DNA of 64,000 bases from Cristatella mucedo (Eukaryota > Bryozoa > Phylactolaemata > Cristatellidae), in assembly GCA_009760855.2 (NCBI GenBank), contig WPIO01000045.1, forward strand, positions 18,501 through 82,500. The letters are read 5' to 3'. Numbering within the stretch: the first letter of the stretch is position 1; the number at the start of each line of letters is the position of its first letter. Below, piece by piece: positions 31,405 to 42,880 of this stretch. A program made the position numbers and the translations under genes. The notes beneath the pieces are model-generated. The model was given only the letters and a program-made list of their open reading frames with translations, did no database searches and was not told where the DNA came from.

Positions 31405-32040
31405 CTTGCCTTACTGGCAATGCCGTCTTACCTTTGAGCTTATCCTCCGTTGTGTGGTTTTATGATGCTGGAGGTTGCAAACTAACTTTTGATTAGAGAT
31501 GTAGAAAGTCAATTTGTAAACGCCTAATCGACCAGCCTGTTCTTTTAGCCGGGCATGCAACTGTCATGCAATGGCCTTGAACAAAATAACTAATGCTTGG
31601 AATATCTCTCTAGGTAAAGCGCACTGCAGTTAACTGACTGAAAAGTACTGATTGTTACCGGCCTGCCTTTCATAGCAGTGTGCAGGCGATGGCGAACTAA
31701 CTGTGACTTTAACGGGCATGAGAGTTCAGGTGGAAGCACTGAGTGATATCAAGAAAAGACAGCCACAATAGAAGCTGTAGATAAGTCAACTGAACAATCT
31801 CACTAATTATGTATGTCGTTGTACTTGTTAATTAAGCCCGACGAGTCTATGGATTTCGACCATATATCTATCAGCTGTCCGCCGGATGCACTGTTTGGTC
31901 GCTGACCGAAGAGGGCTACCATAGATTCCACTTAGTACACAATCTTGCAACAATACAAACTTGGTTTAGCTCGCACTCAAGAAGAATTCGAAAGCAGCCA
32001 GTATGCAGAAATTTGGCTCTTCCTGCAGTGTAGCAGGATT
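31405..32040 (+). repeat. Long direct repeat, left copy
   Basis: Begins GCCTTACTGGCAATGCCG and ends near CTTCCTGCAGTGTAGCAGGA. It matches 32268-32900 in the same orientation over about 600 bases with substitutions and small indels. Confidence 0.85.
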
Positions 32041-32042
32041 AG

Positions 32043-32272
32043 AAGCTTTGATGGTTTGATGCTAGGGCTGACTATACGGTAATTTTTGTTTTTAGGCAGT
32101 TGGAGCAAAAAAGTTAAGGCGAACAAAAGTCAACTAGGTAGAAACTTTAAAACAATGCGACACAAGATGGGGCGCTGGCATCGATATTCAAGAATGTATG
32201 TGAAATGAAAGTTTAAGGGTTGACGTCCGACAATCGTTGCTGCAGAACCTACCACTAGCTTTAATCGGCCTT
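32043..32272 (-). repeat. Internal segment, inverted copy of 21714-21962
   Basis: Lies exactly between the two long direct repeats. Its reverse complement matches the copy near 21.7 kb. Confidence 0.85.
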
Positions 32273-32900
32273 ACTAGCAGTACCGTGTTACCTTTGACCT
32301 AATCCTCCGTTGCACGTTTTTATGATGCTGGAGGCTGCAAACTAGCTTTTGATTAGAGATATTGAAAGTCAATTTGCAACCGCCTAACCGACTGGCCTGT
32401 TTAGCCGGGCATGCAATTGTCATGCAATGACCATGAACACAAGAATAACCAAAGCTTGGAATATCTCCGTAGGTGAAGCTCCAAGAAGTAAACCGACTGA
32501 AAAGTACTGATTGTTACCGGCCTGTCTTGCACAGCAGTGTGCAGGTGATGGCAAACTATGTGTGACTTTAACGGGAACGAGAGTTCAGGTGGAAGCACTG
32601 AATGATATCAAGAAAAGACAGCCACAAAAGAAGCTGTAGATATAGTCACCTGAACAATCTCACTAATTATGTATGTCGTTGCTGTTATTAATTATGCCCG
32701 ACGAGTCTATGGATTTCGACCACATGTCTATCAGCTTTCCGCCGGATGCCCTCTTCGGTAGCTGACCGAAGTGGGCCACCGTAGATTCCACTTAGTACAC
32801 AATCTTGAAACAATACCTACTTGGATTTGTTCGCACCCAAGAAAAATTTGAAAGCAGCAAGTACGCAGAAATTCGACTCTTCCTGCAGGGTAGCAGCAGG
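32268..32900 (+). repeat. Long direct repeat, right copy
   Basis: Partner of 31405-32040, sharing for example AAAGCTTGGAATATCTCC against ATGCTTGGAATATCTCT and the run TCACTAATTATGTATGTCGT. Confidence 0.85.
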
Positions 32901-34874
32901 AATAGAAATATCATACGATGGAGCACTGGAACAGCAACAAATAGATCGCCTCATCTTTCCCTGCAGGAATCGAAGTAATATTTGTCAGCAGAATTCAGTT
33001 TGACGTTGGATGGCCCTCTGGCGGTTGAATTTTGACAATTAAAATGACCCACTTCTGCAACGAAATCGCTTATTGTTTCAGTAGAGCTTGAATTGCCATA
33101 TTCGAACGATGCCTCACGGATTGTATTCAAGTGACAAATAAGTCACTGCCTATTAGAACAATTAGGCGATCTCTATGCTTGTGAAGCTTAATATCTTGGG
33201 ATCTTTCGATATCTTTGATCAACATGTCCTCCTGCAGCTCCTTAGCAAGTCTTATACGGCACTTCCATAATGCCAAGTTAGGGTAAGTCCAGTTATAAGG
33301 AGTGTACAGGTGGTAATTTCAGGGTATACGTTTGTACAAGCTCTCACCATCTAGTAAGCCTTAAGAGTGTAACATCCACTTGCCATGTTTGCACGTGTTT
33401 ATGTCACCTTTGACTGAGTATTCCCGTTGACATAGTGCATGCTAGTGCTAAGACTATGATCATGCTTTCTGTACCGTGCTTGTAAAGTTCGTAAAGCGAT
33501 ATTAGGTTATCTATGGGTTCTAAATAAACGTAGTACCAAAATTAAATGCATTCCGGTCAAGCGAAATGTGAATGAAGCCCTGCTCTGGTAGCTGTTCATC
33601 TGAGACCATCGCAATAGCATTATCTTTGTTTTAGTGCATGCAATCTGACAAGGTTGGTTGCTGTGTTGATAGTGAATTTCATGAATCATTTAGTTCACAT
33701 GCGGCTTTTTGTATTGGCCATCGTTTAAATAAGTGGCGATCAGGTCAAAATTAGTGGCAATGTTTCTGACAGTTGTGATATTCCCACCTTGTTCTGGAAT
33801 TGAAAGGTTGTGTATAGAGGATTTTATGGAATTTCTCACTAAAATATTTGTGCTTATAAGGCCGGTACTGATTGAAGAAGACTTCAACATTTACGATGAC
33901 AACCATAAATTCGGCAAGGTTTTGATACTTATCGTGCGTGGATTAGCTGCAAAGGTACTTACAAGAACCATCCAACAGCTTTGATTCTTACTGATTCGTC
34001 CAGTATTATTTAAAATAATTGTCATGTTCCAGCTAGTATCATACCTCGAAAAGAAGTAGCATTCAGAAAAGTCTTTGTCGAGGTTTAAGCTGTGATGCTC
34101 CAAAGTTACTGCTCTCTGCTGTTCAACCAATGACACCCTACAAATCAACGACGACGGGCGATTTCACAGAATTAGTGGCTACCTTCAGCACTATTAATCG
34201 TGATGTCCTATCTTGAGATTCTGGAAAAACGACCCGTCTGGAAGACGAGGCACTGGCATGGTTCTAATCGTCCTTGGCCAATCGATTTCAATGTGTGTCA
34301 CATAGAGGTCAAGTCCTATCTGCTGGACCCGTCACTGGTGTAGTCACGTAAAAGTACCATCTCGGTCCTTCGCCAGTATCCGTTTTTACTCAACCTTTGT
34401 AAATATTTTATCCTGGCGCATGGAATAGGCTTTCACATTTACGTTGTCAATACTCGGCTCTGATTTTTATTCAATCTTTCGGAATCTTCTGCAGCGATGG
34501 TAAACTGAATGCTTACCTCGCTCTCATTCCATCACAAATGTTGGGTAATTTTTCTAAAAAAAAGACAATAAAAGCACGTGGCCTAACTAGAATAATTCTT
34601 TCTTCTAACAGACTAAACTTGTGTATGACCGCAAACCCGTGCTCATAATTCAAGGATCATCTTGACAGCAACCAGAATTTTAAAAGGTTCAATGAAAATA
34701 TTTCCTATACCCAAAATGTTGAATCCCTACTTATGACTCGGAGTTGTTTTCTGGGGTAAAGTTGGCAGTAAGAATCCGCGGTCCAAAAACAACTAGTACA
34801 TCCTTCCGTTTCTGCTAGATTATTGTAATCTTTTAATTGAGCTACTGAAAAGAAACTAGATTAGTGCTGCAGGA
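32901..34874. other. No recognised feature
   Basis: AT-leaning unassigned sequence. No gene supported. Confidence 0.35.
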
Positions 34875-35230
34875 AATAAACTCAAAGCCTGGAACTCCCT
34901 CCCGATCTGCGTCAGAACATCCCCTGACCTGACCACATTTATAAGGAACCTAAAAACACACCTATTTAGGACAACATTTAGTGGGTCCCTGTGATTTGTC
35001 CTTCACGTGCTTATGCGTGCTGACACTGTGCATGCTGCCACTAACCCCATTTTCATGCTGACCCTGTGCATGTCACCCTTAACCATGTTATTAATTTTGT
35101 TTGTTTTTCAAGCATGATTTTACTTACCATTTAATTGCATTTCCCTTTGCTGCAAATGTAAAGCACCTAGAAAGAGATTAAGTTCTCTGTGGGCGCTTTA
35201 TCAAGTACATTATTAATATGATTATTATTA
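34875..35230 (+). mobile_element. LINE 3' fragment
   Basis: AAAGCCTGGAACTCCCTCCC encodes the LINE C-terminus. It is followed by the 3' UTR, the AAAGCACC...GGCGCTTT tail element and a (ATT)n end. Confidence 0.85.
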
Positions 35231-35242
35231 TTATCACTCAAA

Positions 35243-35402
35243 GTTGGTTTGGTAAAGTGGTTAAGGTGCTCGCCCCGACCACGGCCTAGCTGAGGTCGGG
35301 GGGGGGGGGGGGGGGGGCTCGAGCCCTCAGGCATATGTGAAGCGCCTTAATAGAGATTAAGTTCTCGTGGGGCACAATACAAATTAATTATTTATTTATT
35401 TA
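35243..35402 (+). mobile_element. tRNA-derived SINE, family 2, copy a
   Basis: A head with GGTTTGGTAAAGTGGTTAAG and a B-box-like GGGCTCGAGCCC, disrupted by a run of about 20 G (35299-35318), then GTGAAGCGCCTTAATAGAGA, which resembles the LINE tail, then an (ATTT)n tail. Confidence 0.8.
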
Positions 35403-36899
35403 TTAAAGTTTAAAAATCTCAAGAGTTTTGATTACGTGTCTCGTTTGCTCAAACACCTTGGATGGTTGATGGTTAATCAATGGCTACTGAGGAAAGTTCT
35501 AACTCTGACTCTCAATGCCTACAGTGGCTTTGCTGTGCATACCTTGTGGACCTGCTGCTCCAGGTTCATCATCATTTACGGATCATAACTAAACTATTCC
35601 ATTTCTCTTCTTAAAACTAATGGAAAAGTTGCTTTTGCTCTGCATCAACTCCATTGTCAAACTCACGTCCATGATTCTTGAGTAATGACATTTACGATTC
35701 TTGAGCAACGACATTTATGCCCATTCAGCCCAGTATAGCCTCTCATTGTCATCTATCCCGAACTGCTAATTCCATTCTACAAACGATGCTGAAACATTCT
35801 TTCGAAGTCATAGTTCGCGTGCACCGTGCACGTGATTGCAAACCGTATTAGGCATCCCGACTCTCCTTATGTTATTGCTAACATAAAAGCCCAGGTTTCT
35901 TTCCAGATACTTCAAATTTTCAAACCAAATGTTAGGTTTTCTTAGGGCTCCTAAAAGATTAATCGTTATTAGGATGTCTTCCTCGTTATTTCTTCTCCGC
36001 ACTAAATATCGAAAACGTTTTATAGTTAAGATTAGCAACATTATAATCGCCGGGCAGTTCAAACTGTTTGGCTCTACCCTCAACTTGCCGTAGAATCTTA
36101 AGGAGTGTGTGCATGCCTTTCCTAGTCTCTTAAAGCCTGTAACTAGTTATACACTGACGTCTCGAAGTCATCTGACTTTACCTCAGCGAGAGTATTTCCT
36201 TGCCGAATATTTGGTCGCCGTTAAAATTACTTGTCCTGTGCTTATGTTTAGTTATAGTATGCGTAAATCATTCAATAATTGATACTGCGTTTCCAGCATA
36301 CATGACGTACCGACAAATGATTTACCTCTTGGAGAGTGCTACACAAGTTTCCTATTATAAATACTAAGCTTGTTATTTTCCCAGTGCGAAATACAATAAT
36401 GCTATTTAGACGCTTCACCGCCTTAATGACAGAAGCCACGGTTTTGGAGACATTGCAGCCACTCTCTATTCACTTTAGGCGCAAGGGAGTAGGAGAAAAG
36501 GCGCACTGAACGTCCGACTAAAAAAATGAATCTAGATCCACCAACCAGAAGTGCCACATTTAACTTTATGTAGCTAAATCCAGAGGACCTCACCTGATTC
36601 AGCAGCAGCATTCAGTCGCACCCGGCGGAGTTAGCTCGCGTAGTTTCGCCTAAGAAGTCGCGAGAAGACGTCGTTTCGTGGAAGCGAGGGCAGTCATTTT
36701 CAGGCTGACATTTTCGGGCGGACATTTTTGGGCCGGCGAAGAATACGAGCTGCACGCTTGGTACCCGTCGCGGCTCGGCGCTTTGAACGTCGGGCAGCCG
36801 CCGCATGACGGTCGCATGATGAACTCGGCGACGTGAAGCGGTGCTGGTCCCTCAAGCCAGAATTCAGGAGTCCTCCGTTCGTGCCAATTCGTCCTGGTG
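35403..36899. other. Flank downstream of the GCNT gene
   Basis: No gene recognised. The last part is GC-rich and may include duplicated or 3' UTR sequence of the GCNT gene. Confidence 0.35.
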
Positions 36900-39110
36900 G
36901 TTCTGTGCTCGCACTGAGACCGCAGACGGAGGCGGCTAAATCGCTCAGTCTACGCCGAGATCTGGCGCTGGACCGACCAACCGGAAGACGGCGGCGACGA
37001 AGCTCTAGCTCAAACGGGTGCAGGGAGCGACGCTTGGCGCACAGCTGTGCTCCGTCGCCAGCTACGCCTTCATACGATGAGTTAAATAACAAATGCCAAG
37101 AACACACACGGACAGGGCGGGACAAGATACACATCAGCTGCTCGTCCTTTCAGCAGCCTCCCGCGCCAGCACGATCTCGACGAGGCAGCGCACGGCGATC
37201 GGGTCGTCCTCGAAGTGCAGCTTGTTCACGAAAGGCTCCGGGCGACCGGCGACGAGTCGCGGCAGGTCTGCGGACACGAAAATGCAAATGCCACGAACGA
37301 AGCGGCCGCCGCATTCGCCGTCGCCGTACCACAGGATGGCACGCGTCGGCGACTGCCGCCAGACGCCGCCTGGCGTGTCGGGCCGAGCCAGAAGTGTAGC
37401 GTAGTAGTGCTCCTCCGGTGCGTACGTGTCGCTAAACCAGTCGTACAGCTGCTGTGCGAAGCCGCCCTCGTCGAGCAGGTACTCGACGAACGCCCGGCTA
37501 AGCTCAGCATTCGCGTAGCTCTTGTAGATAATCAAGTTTCCTGGCACCGGCGTCTTTGCCTTGTGTGGGTGTGGACATCTAACCGTTCTATTGTAGGCGG
37601 CGTCCTTGCACCAAAATGAGTGCGCCTGCCGCTCCTGATTCGCCGGTTTTTCTATGTACACGTGACTGGAGCCGTTCAGCGAGCTCAGCATCTGCACCAG
37701 CTCGTAGTTCGTCTTCAGCGGCAGCTCCTGACCCGCCAGATTAATGAAATAGCGCCACCTTACGGACGACTGGCTCGCCAGCTGCATGCACTCGAGGTCG
37801 GCCCCCATTTGAGACGCGCTTGCGTAGACGAAGTCCTCGTCGAGCGTGGCCAGACGGACGTTGGGCAGGCATTCGGCGATGCGACGCACGGCTGCAATAA
37901 ACTCGGGCGGGGCCTTGGCGTCCGCGTGTATGCAGTAGAAGTTGTGCGGCGCGTAGATTGCGCGCAGCAAAAGCTCGACCTGCGTGGCGCACGTGTGCAC
38001 GCGCAGTCCGTAGGCGAGCGGGAAGTCGCGCTCCTCCACCGCGGCGTCGGACGGACGCCGGAAACCGGCGCGAAGCTCGGCGCACGGCAGGCAGCCGATG
38101 CTGGCGTCGCGGTAGCACGCGAATGGCGCCGAACTGTTAGCGACGAGCGAGCGCGCGAATTCCTGCTCGGCGGCGTCTCCCCGCGCGAGCCTCGAGCAGC
38201 GAGCAGCGTCGTATCGCTCGTACGCGGCGATCCACGGCACCGGCCGCTGCACCAAGGTATCGCCTGGCGGGCGACACCTGCTGATCTTGGGTGTCCGGAC
38301 TGGGTAGAGTTCGCCGAGCCGTTGCCGGTTGTTCACGATCGCTGCAATCCACCCTGCTGCTAGAAGCAGCAGGAGGACGGCGCCGCAGGCTGTCGCTACG
38401 GCACGGCGGCCCATCAGCTGCACGAAAGGAGTGTCGCATTAGCACAGCAGACGGCAGCAGCCGCAACTTTCGTTCGGCATGAAGTCTGAAGATGCTCTCT
38501 TGCTCACTTGGCGCGCCAAGAGAGCAAGAGAGAGAAAGACCATGTGAGAGAGAGGGATAGAGAGGCTGGATGCGAAGATAATATGGGACTGAGAGAGAGG
38601 TTGCAACGGACGCAATGAGAGGTTAAAGGCTCGATAATTCTATACATCTATCGAGAATGAAAGTGAGAAACTCGATCTCAGGCCTGGACTCGGGAAAGGG
38701 ATTGATGTCAGGATGCCTCTAACAGTCGTTATAGACGTTGTCGCAGCCGCCGCAACAACCCCCCTCGCTACCGCAGCTGCCGCCGCCGCCAGCGCCCGCT
38801 GGCTCACCGCGTTAGGCGCAGCCGCTGAGTGGCGGCAGCCTCGTGAACGCACCTGCTGGATCAGCTGAGAGTCGTGCGGCTCGACGGGCGCGTCGGTCAC
38901 GAGGTACCGCCGCGAGGATTGAGCAGCCGTCTGCAACCGTATTAGCCTGCGGAACAAAAGCGAAGCCAGCTGCTGAGCATTATATGCCAGCGCGCAGGGA
39001 GAGCGGCTGATGGCGTGGCGCGTCGGCGACGCCAAGTGGGCGTGCACTTCCGCTATATCGTTGCCACTGCTGCCCGACGACCGACCTTGTCGTTAGCGCT
39101 GGGAGCGAGC
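36900..39110. repeat. Segmental duplication, copy 2 (contains intact GCNT gene)
   Basis: Partner of 15356-17695, same orientation. It keeps the open gene, and its flanks are more GC-rich than those of copy 1. Confidence 0.7.
37134..38423 (-). CDS. GCNT-like beta-1,6-N-acetylglucosaminyltransferase (GT14)
   Basis: A single open exon of 429 codons, ATG 38423 to stop at 37134. A type II Golgi enzyme is indicated: short cytoplasmic start, one membrane anchor (residues 14-30, GAVLLLLLAAGWIAAIV), a stem with NSS (N95) and a GT14 domain from about residue 133. Matching family motifs are FPLAYGLRVHTCATQVELLL (134-153), FYCIHADAKAP (162-172), YFINLAGQELPLKTN (225-239), PEEHYYATLLARPDTPGG (336-353, with the Glu expected as catalytic base) and RFVRGICIFVSADLPRLV (374-391). 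Cysteines are frequent, as in GCNTs. The family adds GlcNAc in beta-1,6 linkage to make core-2 O-glycans or I-branches; the exact acceptor is not predictable. A pseudogene copy lies at 15650-16880. An upstream non-coding exon cannot be excluded. Confidence 0.9.
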   Translation of the reverse strand: MQLMGRRAVATACGAVLLLLLAAGWIAAIVNNRQRLGELYPVRTPKISRCRPPGDTLVQRPVPWIAAYERYDAARCSRLARGDAAEQEFARSLVANSSAPFACYRDASIGCLPCAELRAGFRRPSDAAVEERDFPLAYGLRVHTCATQVELLLRAIYAPHNFYCIHADAKAPPEFIAAVRRIAECLPNVRLATLDEDFVYASASQMGADLECMQLASQSSVRWRYFINLAGQELPLKTNYELVQMLSSLNGSSHVYIEKPANQERQAHSFWCKDAAYNRTVRCPHPHKAKTPVPGNLIIYKSYANAELSRAFVEYLLDEGGFAQQLYDWFSDTYAPEEHYYATLLARPDTPGGVWRQSPTRAILWYGDGECGGRFVRGICIFVSADLPRLVAGRPEPFVNKLHFEDDPIAVRCLVEIVLAREAAERTSS

Positions 39111-39510
39111 CGCACGGCCGTCGCTCGGAAGCCGCCCTCGGTCGATCTGCCACAAGAGGTCGCTGCGTAAGGCGAGTTTCGAGTGGCGATGAGACCTCGC
39201 TTACCGTGCACTGCAGCAGTAATAATGCAATGACAGCCGAGTACGAAGCTTGACCTTGGCCCTCCGGGGGTAAGCGACGCTGAAATATTGGCGCGGTCAA
39301 TATCGCCAAGTCACAATACCAACGTATCTGCAAATCATTCAGAGGTACGGTCACGCTGATGCTAGCAAGCGTAATTTTAATCCAGTTTAGACGACAAAGT
39401 CTAAATCCGCGAAGTCAATGCAGCCGCCATAACCTGCGCTGCAGCTAACCGTATGCACAAGTAAAAATCGTCGTGCATTAGCAACCGGCTGGATTTCGGT
39501 GGTGCTGTAA
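39111..39510. other. GC-rich upstream flank of the GCNT gene
   Basis: CpG-rich, unassigned. It may hold the promoter of the GCNT gene, but no core element is convincing. Confidence 0.3.
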
Positions 39511-39801
39511 AGGCTCGCGGGCGCGCGATGGCGGCGCGATGAAGAGCGAAGCCCCCACAAGCGTTGTCGACGACGGCTGTATTGTACGATCTAGCAGCCG
39601 TCGTGCGTTGCTGCTCCGGAGCACGAGGCGTTAGGAGAGAGAAGAAAGAGGATAGCGTGCGTGCATGCCGACGCACAGGCAGAAAGTGAAATGAGCGGCA
39701 AGGAACGAGTCACGTGCCGGCAAGGAGCGTTCCCGTTGAGCGGACAGAACGTCGGCTGGGGGGGGGGTTGGAACCACGTGACGGCGATCATACGCCCACA
39801 A
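39511..39801 (+). repeat. Direct repeat, copy 1
   Basis: From GGCTCGCGGGCGCGCGATG to GGCGATCATACGCCCACA. It recurs at 40203-40476 with over 90% identity, differing by a short GCGGCGCGATG insertion and a G-run. Part (AGCAGCCGTCGT...GGATAGCGTGCGT) also resembles 49864-49960. Confidence 0.9.
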
Positions 39802-40202
39802 AGGCTCCTCCCCAGTCGCGCGGCGTGCCAAGCGACGTTACGCCAAGCAGTGCGACGTTACGCTGAGCGACGCGACGAACGCAGCAAGCAGGCGAGGACG
39901 AAAAATGTCAGGCGTGTTCGAGCCTGGTACTTGGCCCAGTGGTCGGCTGCCTTAGGCGGCGGCGTAGTAGCCGTGCAGCGCCCACGTTGAGGCAGGAGTC
40001 TCCGAACAGCACTAGTGGCGGCGTATTGGGAGCCGAGCAGCGCCTGGTCGGCGGCGGCGTAGAGACGTAGCTGACAGCACAAATGTGGAGGGGAGCGTTG
40101 CCGATGAGCGCCAAGTGGCTGAGTAGTAGTGAAGGGCATAACGTACCAGTCGGTGGTTGTTGGTTTGTCGCCGAGTTTGTAGTAAAGCAACCACTTTGTA
40201 GG

Positions 40203-40476
40203 GGCTCACGGGCGCGCGATGAAGAGCGAAGCCCCCACAAGCGTTGTCGACGACGGCTGTATTGTACGATCTAGCAGCCGTCGTGCGTGCTGCTCCGGAG
40301 CACGAGGCGTTAGGAGAGAGAAGAGAGTGGATAGCGTGCGTGCACGCCGACGCACAGGCAGAAAGTGAAATGAGCGGCAAGGAACGAGTCACGTGATGGC
40401 AAGGAGTGTTCCCGTTGGGTGGACAGAACGTCGGCTGGGGGGCGGAACCACGTGACGGCGATCATACGCCCACAGT
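40203..40476 (+). repeat. Direct repeat, copy 2
   Basis: Partner of 39511-39801, about 690 bases downstream in the same orientation. Confidence 0.9.
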
Positions 40477-40562
40477 GCTACGGCATCTCAAATTTCCGAT
40501 GAGTCGCTCTATGTACGAGGCAAAACTGAATGTCAAACTTTAAGCATCTACGAGGCCAAATG

Positions 40563-40636
<74 letters not shown>

Positions 40637-40726
40637 ATATATATTTATCTATATTTATATTTATATATATTTATAAATTAATTAATATTAATTTATAAAT
40701 AAATAAATAAATAAATAAAGAAATAG

Positions 40727-40776
<50 letters not shown>

Positions 40777-40800
40777 CTATTTCTTTATTTATTAATTAAT

Positions 40801-40863
<63 letters not shown>

Positions 40864-40867
40864 TAAT
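40563..40867. repeat. AT-only microsatellite block with large inverted repeat
   Basis: Runs of (TA)n, (ATTT)n and (AAAT)n. The left part with AAATAAAGAAATAGATATA mirrors the right part TATATCTATTTCTTTATTT around a central (AT)n at about 40736-40770. Confidence 0.9.
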
Positions 40868-41004
40868 AATAATAATTTGCATGGCGCCATAAGAAAACCT
40901 AATCTTTATTCAGGCGCTTCACATATGGCACGAGCTCGAGCCCATTACCTCGGCCACGACCTAGGTCGAGGCGAGCAACTTCACCTCTGGGCCAAACCAG
41001 GTTG
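40865..41004 (-). mobile_element. tRNA-derived SINE, family 2, copy b
   Basis: The reverse complement has the CCTGGTTTGGCCCAG head, a GGGCTCGAGC B-box-like part and a GTGAAGCGCCTGAATAAAGA tail. The (ATTT)n run at 40800-40867 is its expanded tail. Confidence 0.8.
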
Positions 41005-42880
41005 AAACTCGGGTACAGTTGGATTCATGTTTTAGATGTTACGAGCATTACATTGAATTCATTTAACCTCTGTAAAATGTATTTCATCTATTCAAGCGTT
41101 GCATCCGCTACATGATGAATTAAGGTCACGGTTCTGTGATTGAGGAAAGTTAACGTTGTCCACTATCGTTTTCGGCTGCCTTTTCTAGAGGAAGTCGAAT
41201 TTCGCCTCCTATGCAAACGGCAATCTCACGTTAGTTATTGCATCCACATTGAATGCAAATGGGGAATAGCTGCGGTCGCTGCATTCGGCGTTTTTCGTGT
41301 CGAACCCGAGAGAGCGACAGTGCGCCACACAGCCGCATGGAACCGACGAACCACAACGGTCGCTCGCTGTACAAGTATCGGCATTCGCACGTTCGCATGC
41401 TAAGAAGCTTACCAAGAGCGAGCGATGCCTCGTTCTTGTCCAGTATATCTAGGCAGCCGGTAGCCTGCTGGAGCTCTATGGCAACTGCCGATGTTCTCCT
41501 TCAGATGTAGTTGCAAGAGCGTTATTTAATGGAATGAGAGCGACCGTAGGACTACCGGATTGGATAGATTATGATTGCCGTAAAGAACTAGTGGTTCCTA
41601 AATGGCGATAGCCCTTAGTGATCGTACGCGTTATAGTCTGAGGCATAGCAGGTGCAGTCGGACGTCGGCATTGGCAAATATTATGATCGTACTTCATGTG
41701 CAAGCGAGTCAGTGTTGCTTTGGGCTCCGTATTGAGCAGTTTTCATGGATAGTGCTGTGTACTCTTCACTTCTCGAGGCCGTTAAATAGAGAGACCAAGA
41801 CTAAAAGCATCGCCTCATTGCGTTCATGAATGAGGGCTCATTACTACTGAAGTTCTCCACTGCTGCCGGCATACATACGTGCATCGAGGTCGCATCTAGG
41901 ACTCATTAGCAGGGCTTCGAACCTATAGCTTCGTTCGTATTTGCAGTACAGTGAAACGCTGAGCATTTCTAAGCAATCAGAATTTATAGTTAATGACAGC
42001 AGTTCAACAGCTAGATAGAACGATATGAGGCAATTATTGGAGCATTTCACTGCTGCCAAGCTGCCATGACTTGACTAGTCGTCGAGAACATGCATTATCA
42101 GAGCAGTAATCTGTTGCTTTGTTGGTGTGCTTTATGAGTCGAAATGGCATCGCCTGTCGTCCGACGATCGGGCGATTCCCGAGCCTGTTTTCTGTTGTCG
42201 CAAAATAAAAAAAATGACTAACACATGACATTAAAACAGCGTCTTGCTAAATTGGCCGCGTCGTGATAGAGGTTAAATATTACCAGTAGTTCCTAAGTGT
42301 ATAGCATTTGGAAGTAGATATGGCGTGATTTATGGGCCCAAATAGTACACAATGTATTCAGAATTGATGGCTAATGAGCAGTACTTTATTGCTTATCTTG
42401 TGCACTGACGCCTATCGGTGGAAGCTGCATATTCAGACTGGGTTTGCTAGGAGTTGCTACTTAAGTATGGATATCGCTAATTGCTGTCTAGAGCTGTCAT
42501 AGTTTCCGCAGGTGCAGGCATCAGAGCTGCATTTATGATTTGCAACGATCTGTCACTCACGATGCCAGTTTCAGTGATTTAGGTCGTTCGTTTGCCTGGC
42601 GGAGCATTGTTTGGCTGAGCGAGCTTCGTTCGTGCCCTTCAAAACGTACTTCAGGCACTGCTACAAGTCCCTAACGATATCAGTCCCCCATCCCTCTAAT
42701 TCGGCTTCTGCTTTCCTTGGGTTTGGTAAACACATGGTAGCTGGTGCTAATTGCTCATCTGCCGCTCTTTCACAGTCACACCTGCTCTTCTGCTGCTAGC
42801 GTTTCGCCGACCAGAGCTTCCCCGCCGCAGAGCAAGGCCGCGAAGCCGGAGAAAAGAATTCACTTAGCTTAGCAGAATCG
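41005..42880. other. No recognised gene
   Basis: Short frames only. About 42120-42330 resembles 18710-18900, suggesting the segmental duplication once extended this far. Confidence 0.4.

Noticed and set aside
35243-35330. tRNA gene with a GGGCTCGAGCCC B box
   Set aside because: Same reasoning: four dispersed copies with a LINE-like tail, and a long G-run disrupts the fold.
37150-38466. Long open frames on the other frames and strand over the GCNT gene
   Set aside because: GC-rich codon bias leaves shadow frames open; only the minus-strand 429-codon frame has family motifs.
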